Source of the DNA: DASRBN01 sp035294305
GTDB taxonomy: Bacteria; Chloroflexota; Ktedonobacteria; Ktedonobacterales; Ktedonobacteraceae
Assembly (NCBI GenBank): GCA_035294305.1
Contig: DATGLD010000012.1
Coordinates: 62,001 to 126,000 of the forward strand
Direction: 5' to 3'
DNA length: 64,000 bases
Shown here: piece after piece, positions 53,269 to 61,287 of the stretch
How positions within the stretch are numbered: position 1 is the first letter of the stretch
Layout of the letters: every line of letters begins with the position of its first letter
Notes under the pieces: generated by a model
The model's input: only the letters and a program-made list of their open reading frames with translations
Database searches by the model: none
What the model was told of the DNA's origin: nothing
Translations under genes and position numbers: made by a program

Positions 53269-53453
53269 AGCTATCCCCCTCAGAACTAACCAGAGGCATT
53301 TTGAATTCTTTCTACGATCCTCTAGAAATTCCTTTGCATCTTAGCATGATTATAATCCCTTTGACTCAGCTATGCAAGCGGTCGCATTGACTCACCAAAA
53401 GCGGGGGGAGAGCCGATTTTTATGTGAAGCAATGCAGCATGGATTCACCCGTC

Positions 53454-53864
53454 TCACCTCTCACCCCTTGGGCTGACATTCTTCCGCAGCCATTGTTCAA
53501 AGCGACCCGTTGCCCGATCCAGGCTATCTTCTCGCTTGGCTAAAGCCTCGAATTGCAGAGCCAGTTCCAGAGGATCACCCGAGAAAGCCAATCCATTCAC
53601 ACGCAGGAACACATCGCAAACGGCAAATGCGATGCGTTTATTACCGTCCAGAAAGGCCCGCGCCTGCGAGATGCCAACCGCGAGCAGAGCCGATTGACGC
53701 ACGATATCGGCATCATCATAATAGGCTGCCATTCGCGCCCGCATCAGCGCCGATTCAAGCGCCCCCTCGTCGCGTAGAGGCGCGGATGGAGCGCCAAATC
53801 GTTCCATCATGGCATAATGAAGTGCCATCACATCTGCCAGGGAGAGATAACGTATCTCAGGCAT
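53454..53864 (-). CDS. doc: Doc/Fic-family toxin with altered active site
   Basis: 136 residues of the Doc (death-on-curing) branch of the Fic family. YLSLADVMALHYAMMERFGA and RDEGALESALMRARMAAYYD are typical. The catalytic loop reads RAFLDGNKR at 69-77, where family members have HxFxDGNKR: the His that accepts the phosphate chemistry is Arg69. The remaining D73, G74, N75, K76 and R77 are intact. Doc phosphorylates EF-Tu; this variant may be inactive or changed. GGAG lies eight bases before the ATG. It follows the AbrB-type antitoxin by 12 bases. Confidence 0.9.
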   Translation of the reverse strand: MPEIRYLSLADVMALHYAMMERFGAPSAPLRDEGALESALMRARMAAYYDDADIVRQSALLAVGISQARAFLDGNKRIAFAVCDVFLRVNGLAFSGDPLELALQFEALAKREDSLDRATGRFEQWLRKNVSPRGER

Positions 53865-53876
53865 TCATGCTCTCCA

Positions 53877-54095
53877 CTATTCATGCTCAGCCATGTAACG
53901 GTAAGCCTCTTCATTGTGTTGCCAGCTCTCCTCGAATGCCTTGCGCAGTTCTGGCGACAGCACCGGGCGTACCTCGGCAGGCTGAATTTCGACCGCCAAC
54001 AACTGACCCTCCTGCAGATTCTGGCGCTCGACTTCTTCTTTTGGAATAGTAACCACGTAACTATTGCCCACTTTGCGCAACTTTTGCCAGATCAT
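53877..54095 (-). CDS. AbrB/MazE-type antitoxin
   Basis: 72 residues. WQKLRKVGNSYVVTIPKEEV is the swapped-hairpin AbrB fold start (SpoVT-AbrB type), binding DNA as a dimer. The C-terminal part (about 40-72), with LSPELRKAFEESWQHNEEAY, should wrap and block the Doc partner. AGGAGG seven bases before ATG. A promoter and palindrome lie directly upstream, which suggests autoregulation of the pair. Confidence 0.9.
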   Translation of the reverse strand: MIWQKLRKVGNSYVVTIPKEEVERQNLQEGQLLAVEIQPAEVRPVLSPELRKAFEESWQHNEEAYRYMAEHE

Positions 54096-54109
54096 TTTAT
54101 ATCCTCCTG

Positions 54110-54166
54110 GTATATGCTATATATACAGCTACTACAAAGTATACGATAACTTTAACACCATGTCAA
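54110..54166 (-). promoter_or_regulatory. Toxin-antitoxin promoter and operator
   Basis: On the minus strand, TTGACA (54166-54161) and TATACT (54143-54138) are exactly 17 bp apart. Downstream the inverted repeat GTATAT-AGCAT-ATATAC (54126-54110) lies between the start site and the ribosome site, the usual place for antitoxin binding. Confidence 0.75.
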
Positions 54167-54234
54167 AGGAAAGACTGAAAAGGGGTGCGTTTCATTTTTT
54201 TGCAGGCAGCCATGGCACCAGGGCGCGGCGAGCG

Positions 54235-54310
54235 TGTCATGCTGAGCGCCAGCCTGTCATGCTGAGCGCCAGCGAAGCATCTCGGGCAAAGCCACGCACG
54301 GATGCTTCGC
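54235..54310. repeat. TGTCATGCTGAGCGCCAGC double repeat and hairpin
   Basis: TGTCATGCTGAGCGCCAGC occurs at 54235-54253 and 54255-54273. It is followed by GCGAAGCATC (54272-54281) pairing with GATGCTTCGC (54301-54310). The region belongs to the same hairpin class as 39804. It separates the antitoxin promoter from the ISL3 element. Confidence 0.75.
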
Positions 54311-54340
54311 TCCGCTCGACACCTCGCCGTAACATATCCT

Positions 54341-56172
54341 GGCTCATCCGCAAAGTTGATGAAGAACGCCTGTTCTTCCTAAAAATAGGCCATTGGGCGA
54401 CATTTCTTGCCATCTCAATCAGGTGTTGGTATTCTTCCATGCATACCAGAAGAAGAGATGGAGGGATACCAACAAGCGATGACAAAACCGACGCTCCCCC
54501 CCGATCCTCCCTGCTTGCATTTGAAGCTCCTTGATGCTTCCGAGGCGCTGATTACTGCCGTGGTGACAACGACTGCTGAAGAGGCTGCATGCCCCCTCTG
54601 CCATCAATATTCCGCACGGATTCATGCGCGCTATACGCGCATGATCGCGGACCTGCCCTGGATGGGCTGTGCGGTACGCCTGGAGTTGCAACTCCGCCGT
54701 TTCTTCTGTCCCAATTCAGAATGTACGAGGCAAATCTTCACCGAGCGCCTCCCCAGCGTGGTGGCTCCCTATGCCCGGCGCACGACTCGGCTCACCGATA
54801 TCTTCACACTCATTGGCTTTGCGCTCGGCGGAGAAGCTGGCAAGCGTCTGGGAGAAGGCATGGGCCTCCCGACCAGCCCTGATACCTTACTGCGGCTCAT
54901 CCGTGCCCAGCCAGAGGAGCAGGTTCCCACGCCTCGGGTTCTGGGCATAGACGATTTCTCGTTTTGCAAACGCAAAACCTATGGAACGATCTTGCTCGAT
55001 CTCGAACGGAGAATACCAATTGATGTCCTGCCTGATCGGGAGGCTGCGACCCTGGAGAAATGGCTCAAAGAGCATACGGGCGTAGAAATCATCAGTCGGG
55101 ATCGTGGTGGCCCATACGCGGAAGGAGCGAGAAAAGGAGCGCCAGACGCACAACAAGTGGCTGATCGCTGGCATTTGCTGGCGAACCTTTCAGAAGCCCT
55201 AAAAACCTTTTTTGCTCGGAAACAAGCCCAGCTCAAAGCCCTGGTCAAGAAGCCCCCAGAAACGTTTGCGACAGAAGAAGAGAAGCAACTTCCCGCCTGG
55301 TACACAGGCCAAACCGACCGCAAAGTCAAGATGTACGATGCTCACCATCAGGAGCGCGTTGAACGCTCCCAGAAGGTTCATGAACTTCGCGCTCAGGGGG
55401 CTGAACTCACGCTGATCGCTCATCAAGTAGGAATCTCGCGCACCACTGTAAACAAGTATCTGAACATGGAGCATCCTCCTGCACGTAAGACGGGAAAACG
55501 GAGCGGGTCAGTTATTGATCCATATAAAGAGTACCTTGTGAAACGGTGGAATGATGGGGTAAGAAATGCACAACAGGTCTACCGCGAACTCAAAGAGATG
55601 GGGTATACGGGCTCGGATCAACCTATTGAGCGGTACTATGTCCAGTTTCGCAAAGAGAAAGATTTTCGGAAATTCAAGCAGGTTGATCCGACTCTTGAAA
55701 CGCCTGTCAACGCTCCCAAGCGCCCTCCAACGGCTTCGCAGGTGGCTCCTTGGATCACCTTTAAGGAAGATCAGCGTCTAGAGTGGCAAAAGAAGTATCT
55801 GGCCCAACTCTGCGAAGCGGATCAGGAGATCCGAGAGGCGAATGAACTGATCCAGGAATTTACGACCATGCTGCGAGAGCGGAAAGGGGAACGCTTTGAT
55901 GCGTGGCTGGAAAAAGTGGAACAGCAGGGCATCTCCGAACTACGCGGCTTTGCGCAGTCGCTCAAGAAAGATTATAACGCGGTGAAGGCCGGACTCACGC
56001 TGGTCTGGTCTCAGGGTCCCGTCGAGGGCCATGTGCATCGCCTGAAACTCATCAAGCGGCAGGCGTATGGTCGGGCGAGCTTCCAGACGCTGCGCAAGCG
56101 GGTGCTGCGGTGCAGCTAGAAAAGCCGCTCAAGGGAGGCGCAACCCCGAATCATCAACTTCGCGGGAGAGCC
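54341..56172 (+). mobile_element. ISL3-family insertion sequence
   Basis: Imperfect terminal inverted repeats of 22 bp lie at 54341-54362 (GGCTCATCCGCAAAGTTGAT start) and, reversed, at 56172-56151 (GGCTCTCCCGCGAAGTTGAT start); 19 of 22 positions agree. They frame one transposase gene. No matching 8-bp target duplication was found (CATATCCT at left, CATTACGG at right). The right end interrupts the response regulator gene. The left flank is not the missing part of that gene, so a deletion or rearrangement followed insertion. Confidence 0.85.
54458..56119 (+). CDS. ISL3 family transposase
   Basis: About 553 residues (ATG 54458; another ATG at 54479 is possible). N-terminal zinc finger CPLCHQYSARIHARY with CPNSEC, then helix-turn-helix regions. 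The DDE core begins at VLGIDDFSFCKRKTYGTILL (first Asp), with a second Asp in VADRWHLLANL and the Glu in SQGPVEGHVHRLKLIKRQAY. An HTH_21-type insertion (SRTTVNKYLN, RNAQQVYREL) splits the core as in many ISL3 members. It catalyses cut-and-paste movement. The complete frame suggests recent activity. Confidence 0.95.
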   Translation: MEGYQQAMTKPTLPPDPPCLHLKLLDASEALITAVVTTTAEEAACPLCHQYSARIHARYTRMIADLPWMGCAVRLELQLRRFFCPNSECTRQIFTERLPSVVAPYARRTTRLTDIFTLIGFALGGEAGKRLGEGMGLPTSPDTLLRLIRAQPEEQVPTPRVLGIDDFSFCKRKTYGTILLDLERRIPIDVLPDREAATLEKWLKEHTGVEIISRDRGGPYAEGARKGAPDAQQVADRWHLLANLSEALKTFFARKQAQLKALVKKPPETFATEEEKQLPAWYTGQTDRKVKMYDAHHQERVERSQKVHELRAQGAELTLIAHQVGISRTTVNKYLNMEHPPARKTGKRSGSVIDPYKEYLVKRWNDGVRNAQQVYRELKEMGYTGSDQPIERYYVQFRKEKDFRKFKQVDPTLETPVNAPKRPPTASQVAPWITFKEDQRLEWQKKYLAQLCEADQEIREANELIQEFTTMLRERKGERFDAWLEKVEQQGISELRGFAQSLKKDYNAVKAGLTLVWSQGPVEGHVHRLKLIKRQAYGRASFQTLRKRVLRCS

Positions 56173-56830
56173 CATTACGGGCCCGCTCAATTTCGCTGCG
56201 CAACTGCTGCACCTGTTGTTGCAATTGCTGCTCGCGGGCATAGACCTGGCGCGCCATCTCCTGAAAGGCCAGGGCGAGTTGCCCCAGTTCATCGGGGCGT
56301 CCGGCCATTTCGTCCAGGCTCTCCGGCTCAAAGCTATTGGACTGGATGGCTGCCGCTGCCGCCGTGACGGACGCTACCTGCTGCAAGTAGTCGATCTGCT
56401 GGTCGCGCAGCCACTTGCGTTCCAGGCAGGCGCTGATCCGCGCCCGCAGCAGCACGGGGTTGAAGGGCCTGGGCAGGTAATCCTGCGCACCCAGCTCGAT
56501 ACAGCGTACCACACCCTCCAGCTCCTCCGCGGCAGAAAGCATGATCACCGGGAGGTCGTGCAGGCGTGGATCGGCCTTGAGCTGTTGGAGCACCTGGGAG
56601 CCATCCATGTCGGGCATTTCCATGTCCAGCAGCACCAGGTCGCACGGCTCGCTCCGCAAGTGTGCTAACGCCTGTCGCCCGTTTTCGACCAGTGTGGCCT
56701 GGTAGCTGAGTTTGCCCAGGTAGCGCGCGAGCAGGATGCGGTTCATGCCGTAATCGTCCACCACCAGCAGCGAACTGCTCGCGATGGAGTGCGGCGGGTG
56801 ATCAGTTTCTCCTGCGTTCATCTGGCTCAT
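56129..56830 (-). CDS. Response regulator truncated by ISL3 insertion
   Basis: 233 residues. The receiver domain (about 21-135) has the acidic pair Asp25-Asp26, phosphoacceptor Asp69 (VLLDMEMPD) and SAAEE; the usual Lys is Arg in DYLPRPFNPV. A HAMP-like coiled coil follows (GRPDELGQLALAFQEMARQV, YAREQQLQQQVQQLRSEIE). The last residues GLSREVDDSGLRLP and the stop are from the IS right terminal repeat. The native protein probably ran on into a cyclase or other output domain that is missing here. Confidence 0.85.
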   Translation of the reverse strand: MSQMNAGETDHPPHSIASSSLLVVDDYGMNRILLARYLGKLSYQATLVENGRQALAHLRSEPCDLVLLDMEMPDMDGSQVLQQLKADPRLHDLPVIMLSAAEELEGVVRCIELGAQDYLPRPFNPVLLRARISACLERKWLRDQQIDYLQQVASVTAAAAAIQSNSFEPESLDEMAGRPDELGQLALAFQEMARQVYAREQQLQQQVQQLRSEIERARNGLSREVDDSGLRLP

Positions 56831-56932
56831 GTCTGCTCCATCTTTCTCTCAAGCAATGGTTTGCGCTCTGCCGTTTCGCGTGGCAGAAGCCATGCGCTCC
56901 TCCTTCGTGAGAGGGGGCGAGCCGGTCATCCG

Positions 56933-57104
56933 TTACTTCACCGTGACGGTGACGGTTTTGCTCACCTGGCTTCCTCCTTGATCGGTGACTTTGAGGGTGA
57001 TGGTATATGTTCCTCTGCTGACCGTCGAGGTATTACCATCCCACCAGGCTGAGCGCCAGCGGACGCACCCAGGATGTGAGATGAAATGCGGTTCGTTGTT
57101 TCAA
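56933..57104 (-). pseudogene. Collapsed surface-protein gene: leader joined to PKD tail
   Basis: The start is TTG (57104) with AAAGGA upstream, reading LKQRTAFHLTSWVRPLALSL then VGW-stop near 57030. In another frame a PKD C-terminus reads NTSTVSRGTYTITLKVTDQG and ends KTVTVTVK at 56933. The first part is the same leader as the 59004-60776 gene, and the second resembles the tails of nearby PKD proteins. An internal deletion joined the two. Confidence 0.75.
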
Positions 57105-57458
57105 GAGGGTCGGTCCTTTCTGCGGTTCTGTGACACCGCCTTCGATACACCTGCACAAGCGAGCCAAAGCAGTATATCCTTGCTTGCTCGCTTGTCCGGT
57201 TGATGGCTGCATCGCCTGGGAAAGGGATGCAGCCCCAGTTGCGGATGTGGCTTACTTGATGGTCATGATCACTGTGAGTGTCGCCTGGCTGCCGCCGCTA
57301 TCGCCCACGGTCAGTATCACACTGTAGGTTCCCTTCCTGGCGTACTGATGCAGCCCGATCAGCACAAAGCCCTTGCCATGGGGATTTTTGGTGATGGTCG
57401 CGGGGGTGGTCGTGCCGTCGCCCCAATCGATGGTGGCCGTATAATCGGCGACCTGCCC
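57049..57458. repeat. Direct repeat, copy A
   Basis: About 410 bp nearly identical to 60721-61132, covering a surface-protein leader, its upstream region and the C-terminal PKD coding part of a neighbouring surface protein. Confidence 0.9.
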
Positions 57459-58898
57459 ATGAGGATCGGCATCGGTGAAGCTGGCCTCGAGAACCGCAAG
57501 CAGGTTTTTTAATGGCCTGGGCTGCACATGGGTCAGCGTGAGTGGAGCATCGCTGACCGTTGCCGAACTGGTGACGTGAGCGCTATTGCCTTTACCGGCG
57601 CTGGCGGTGATGCTGATGGTGTAGCTGCCCTCTTCGGCATAAGTATGGCTGCCGTTGACCGTAAAGCTGCCCGTGCCACTGATGGTCCCACGGCTGTGAG
57701 CGCCATCCCCCCAGTTGATGGTCGCCGAGAGGCTGCCACTGCCGACGTAGGTGCCGCTGGCCACTGCTCCACTGAAAGCCGCGCCTTCGGTGGCGTTCAC
57801 CGTGGTTCCGTTCAGACTGAGCGAGGCATAGTTCGACTCGTAGGCTCCCATGTCGCAGCTGGACTCGTTGTCGTCTGGACGGGCATCGCCACGTTGATCG
57901 GTGCTGGGACAGAGGTTGGTGCTGGTGGGGAGTACGTCGATGGCCGGGCTGCCCTGCTGCAAGGCCATGGTCTGGGTTGGCCCGCCATTGCTGGCCAGGG
58001 CTGCCAGCTGCGGATTGGTGTGCAGGCTCGTCTGGGCCGTGAAGCAGCTGCTATCACTGTCCAGGTTGTAGCCGTTGTCCTGCAGGCTGCCAAAGTTCTG
58101 GCAGTCGCCGCCCGTGTTCTCGGCCACGATGCTGCCGTCGCTGCTCACCGTCCCACTACTGTTGTAAAGGCCGCCACTGATGCTGGCCGAGTTGTTGGCG
58201 ATGGTGCTGGTGCTGATGCTCACTGTACCATTGTTGAAAATGCCGCCGCCGTCGCCGCTGGCCGAGTTGTTGGCAAAGGTGCTGTTGTTGATGCTCAGCG
58301 TGCCACCATTGTTGAAAATGCCGCCGCCTTCGCCGCTGGCCGAGTTGTTGGCAAAGGTGCTGTTGTCGATGCTCAGCGTGCCACCATTGTTGAAAATGCC
58401 GCCGCCGCTGCCAAACTCGTTGGGAGCGGAATTATTGCTCAGCGTGCTGTTGCTGATGCTCAGCGTGCCATCATTGTTGAAAATGCCGCCGCCGTCGCCG
58501 GGAATGGTGCCATTGGTGATGGTGAGGGCATTGAGGGTGAGGTCGCTGCTCGAGGTGGAGAACACCTGTACCTGATTGTATCCATCGAGGGTGACGCTCT
58601 GCCCGCTGCCATCGATGGTCATGCTTCCAGTGATGGAGAGGGTGCCGCTGAGCAGGATGTCCCCGCTGCAACTGAAAGTAATGGTATCCCCGTCATTGTC
58701 GCTGTTGGCTATGCTGACATCGGCCTGCAATTGGCTATCATCGCTACAATCGGTGACGGTGAGGGTGGTCGCGGCATGGGCCTTGCTACTGGCCAGGGCC
58801 GTGCCGCTCAGCAGGCCAAAACCCAGCAGGAGACTGAGCGCCACCAGGCGCAGCCAGGATGCGCGGCGAGATGTCGTTCGTGGGTTCACGAGAGACAA
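57252..58898 (-). CDS. Secreted beta-helix/PKD surface protein
   Basis: 548 residues. A long signal peptide (about 1-43, with a basic RRASWLR start and LVALSLLLGFGLLSGTALAS) is followed by a right-handed beta-helix (about 47-270): five near-perfect repeats such as GGGIFNNGGTLSINNSTFAN and NNSAS turns. Then a DUF-type C-rich stretch with SSDQRGDARPDDNESSCDMG (typical of polymorphic outer-membrane-type proteins), and two PKD-like domains (about 365-548; INWGDGAHS, IDWGDGTTT). No sorting motif or anchor is present. It should act outside the cell, perhaps binding or cleaving polysaccharide. Confidence 0.88.
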   Translation of the reverse strand: MSLVNPRTTSRRASWLRLVALSLLLGFGLLSGTALASSKAHAATTLTVTDCSDDSQLQADVSIANSDNDGDTITFSCSGDILLSGTLSITGSMTIDGSGQSVTLDGYNQVQVFSTSSSDLTLNALTITNGTIPGDGGGIFNNDGTLSISNSTLSNNSAPNEFGSGGGIFNNGGTLSIDNSTFANNSASGEGGGIFNNGGTLSINNSTFANNSASGDGGGIFNNGTVSISTSTIANNSASISGGLYNSSGTVSSDGSIVAENTGGDCQNFGSLQDNGYNLDSDSSCFTAQTSLHTNPQLAALASNGGPTQTMALQQGSPAIDVLPTSTNLCPSTDQRGDARPDDNESSCDMGAYESNYASLSLNGTTVNATEGAAFSGAVASGTYVGSGSLSATINWGDGAHSRGTISGTGSFTVNGSHTYAEEGSYTISITASAGKGNSAHVTSSATVSDAPLTLTHVQPRPLKNLLAVLEASFTDADPHGQVADYTATIDWGDGTTTPATITKNPHGKGFVLIGLHQYARKGTYSVILTVGDSGGSQATLTVIMTIK

Positions 58899-59003
58899 TC
58901 CTTTCTGGCGGCGCCGAAGCGCCGCCTTTCAAAAAACATTGTTTAGAGACAGGTAGGAGATGCCTTGGAGCCGGTACGCTCGATTGAGCAGGCTCCCTCA
59001 TCT

Positions 59004-60776
59004 TCAAGACTGTAGATGGAGCTTCAGATTGGGATGCAGGCTCCCCACGTTGGGCCTCGTCGGCGGTTTGAGCTGATCATTGGGGGGTAGCGAATAGGCA
59101 TAGAGGCTCCCATCGTCCGAGCCAACGTAGACCACGCCATTGGCAACTGCCGGCGAGGAATGGATGCTACCTCCTGTGACAGCCGACCACAGTTGCGCGC
59201 CCGTCTGCGCGTTAAAAGCATAGAGGCTCCCATCGTCCGAACCGACGTAGACCACCCCGTTGGCTACCGCCGGTGAGGAGAGGATGGTATTGCCGGTCGG
59301 AGCCTTCCACAACTGGGCGCCCGTCTGCGCGTTAAAGGCATACAGGTTATCATCATCTGAGCCGACGTAGACCACCCCGTTGGCCACCGCCGGCGAGGAG
59401 TCGATGTAAGAGCCGGTCGGAGCTTTCCACAGCTGGACGCCCGTCTTCGCATTGAAGGCATACAGGTTATGATCTTCTGAGCCGACGTAGACCACCCCGT
59501 GGGCTACTGCCGGCGAGGAGTCGATGTAAGAGCCGGTCGGAGCCTTCCACAACTGGGCGCCCGTCTGCGCGTTAAAGGCATACAGGTTGCTATCCGTTGA
59601 GCCGACGTAGACCACCCCGTTGGCCACCGCCGGCGAGGAGGTGCTGATGTAAGAGCCGGTCGGGGCTTTCCACAACTGGGCGCCCGTTTGCGCGTTAAAG
59701 GCATACAGGTTGCTATCCGTTGAGCCGACGTAGACCACCCCGTTGGCCACCGCCGGCGAGGAGTCGATGTAAAAGCTGGTTGGGGCGGACCATACCTCGG
59801 CCCCGGTCTGCGCATTGAAGGCATACAGGTTGTGATCTTCTGAGCCGACGTAGACCACCCCGTTGGCCACCGCCGACGAGGAGTCGATGCCAGCGCCAGT
59901 TGGGGCGGACCATACCTCGGCCCCGGTCTGCACATTGAAGGCATACAGGTTGTGATCTTCTGAGCCGACGTAGACTACCCCGTTGGCCACCGCCGACGAG
60001 GAGTCGATGCCAGCGCCAGTTGGGGCGGACCAGTCGAGGTCCAGGTCGGTGACGTTGGAGGGGTTGAGGACGTTTTCGTAGGGGTTGACGCCGGTATGCT
60101 GCGCGACATCGCCGAATTCTGCCCAGTTGGTCTGCACGGTAAAGGCTGCCTGCGCGCTCAGCCCGCTATGCCGCCCCACCGCGGTCACCCAGTGCGTCCC
60201 CGGCACGGCGCTGGCGGGAACCGGGATATTGATCCCGGAGAACGCGCCCTGCACATTCGCGGCAGCCAGCGCCTCGTCGGTCGTATCAAAGTAGATATCG
60301 ACCGCCTCATAACTGCCAAAGTTGCTGCCGCTCACGCTCACTGTACTGGTCGGTGGTCCGGCTGTCGGCGAGAGCGTCACCGCTGGCGGCGGGGCCAGCA
60401 CGATAAACTTGCTGGCACTCTTCACTATTGTGCCATTCGCGGTAGTCACAGCGATTATGCCGGTGGTTGCTCCGTTGGGTACAGTCGCCGTGATCTGCGT
60501 GTCGGAGTTGACGGCAAAGGTGGCAGAGACGCCTTTGAAGGTGACTTTCGTCGCCCCGGTGAAGCCGCAGCCGGTGATCGTCACGCTGCTGCCAATTGAG
60601 CCACTGGTAGGCGTGAAGCCAGTGATTTTGGGGCAGGTGATAGCAGCGTTGAATGACTGAGCATGGGCCGTTTCTATGCTCAACACGTTGCCTGCCAGCA
60701 GCGCGAGACCCAGCAGGAGGCTGAGCGCCACCAGGCGCAGCCAGGATGCCAGAGAAAATGAGGTTCGTTGTTTCAA
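59004..60776 (-). CDS. Secreted TIG-domain/PQQ-propeller surface protein
   Basis: 590 residues. Start is TTG 60776 with AAAGGA nine bases upstream. A signal peptide (about 1-38) precedes two IPT/TIG domains (about 50-125 and 130-200; ITGFTPTSGSIGSSVTITGC). A PQQ-like beta-propeller follows (about 240-570) with eight VYVGS repeats of about 40 residues, such as VVYVGSEDHNLYAFNAQTGA and WKAPTGSYIDSSPA. The repeats are nearly identical at DNA level. It probably displays a propeller outside the cell. No anchor is visible. Confidence 0.9.
   Translation of the reverse strand: MKQRTSFSLASWLRLVALSLLLGLALLAGNVLSIETAHAQSFNAAITCPKITGFTPTSGSIGSSVTITGCGFTGATKVTFKGVSATFAVNSDTQITATVPNGATTGIIAVTTANGTIVKSASKFIVLAPPPAVTLSPTAGPPTSTVSVSGSNFGSYEAVDIYFDTTDEALAAANVQGAFSGINIPVPASAVPGTHWVTAVGRHSGLSAQAAFTVQTNWAEFGDVAQHTGVNPYENVLNPSNVTDLDLDWSAPTGAGIDSSSAVANGVVYVGSEDHNLYAFNVQTGAEVWSAPTGAGIDSSSAVANGVVYVGSEDHNLYAFNAQTGAEVWSAPTSFYIDSSPAVANGVVYVGSTDSNLYAFNAQTGAQLWKAPTGSYISTSSPAVANGVVYVGSTDSNLYAFNAQTGAQLWKAPTGSYIDSSPAVAHGVVYVGSEDHNLYAFNAKTGVQLWKAPTGSYIDSSPAVANGVVYVGSDDDNLYAFNAQTGAQLWKAPTGNTILSSPAVANGVVYVGSDDGSLYAFNAQTGAQLWSAVTGGSIHSSPAVANGVVYVGSDDGSLYAYSLPPNDQLKPPTRPNVGSLHPNLKLHLQS
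59096..60030. repeat. Tandem 120-bp repeats encoding PQQ blades
   Basis: Seven full units and two partial end units of about 120 bp, very similar in DNA. One unit has an extra codon (ISTSSP in place of IDSSP). Copy number can change by recombination. Confidence 0.85.
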
Positions 60777-61132
60777 GAGGGTCGGTCCTTTCTGCGGTTC
60801 TGTGACACCGCTTTCGCCACTACCTGCACAAGCGAGCCAAAGCAGTATATCCTTGCTTGCTCGCTTGTCCGGCTGATGGCTGCATCGCCTGGGAAAGGGA
60901 TGCAGTCCCCAGTTGCGGATGTGGCTTACTTGATGGTCATGATCACTGTGAGTGTCGCCTGGCTGCCGCCGCTATCGCCCACGGTCAGTATCACACTGTA
61001 GGTTCCCTTCCTGGCGTACCGATGCAGCCCGATCAGCACAAAGCCCTTACCATGGGGATTTTTGCTGACGGTCGCGGTTGTGGTCGTGCCGTCGCCCCAA
61101 TCGATGGTGGCCGTATCATCGGCCACCTGCCC
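60721..61132. repeat. Direct repeat, copy B
   Basis: Counterpart of 57049-57458, about 3.7 kb away in the same orientation. It includes the start of the 59004-60776 gene and the C-terminal PKD fragment. Confidence 0.9.
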
Positions 61133-61138
61133 CCATTG
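60926..61138 (-). pseudogene. PKD-domain C-terminal fragment of a surface protein
   Basis: The frame reads QVADDTATIDWGDGTTTTAT, KNPHGKGFVLIGLHRYARKG and ends VGDSGGSQATLTVIMTIK, nearly identical to the end of the 57252-58898 gene. It lacks the beta-helix, signal peptide and a proper start (upstream sequence is unrelated). It is a leftover of a duplicated copy. Confidence 0.85.
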
Positions 61139-61287
61139 AGCGTTCTTGCTTTGAGTATACGGAACCTCAGCCGAAAACACACGCGGAGAATTCCCTGTTT
61201 TTTTCGGTGGGGTGCTGAGGGATGGAGAAGGAAATAGAACAGGCGAACCAGGGAGAATTCCCTACTCGGCCTGACTTCGGACCAGGA

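Noticed and set aside
54333..56180. An 8-bp target duplication around the ISL3 element
   Set aside because: CATATCCT and CATTACGG agree only in part.
57528..58946. A 472-codon plus-strand open frame opposite the beta-helix protein gene
   Set aside because: It is antisense to a gene with a clear signal peptide and domains, has no ribosome site and only mirrors the repeats.
59096..60030. Regular 120-bp repeats as a possible CRISPR array
   Set aside because: The repeats are contiguous coding units without spacers and translate into PQQ blades.
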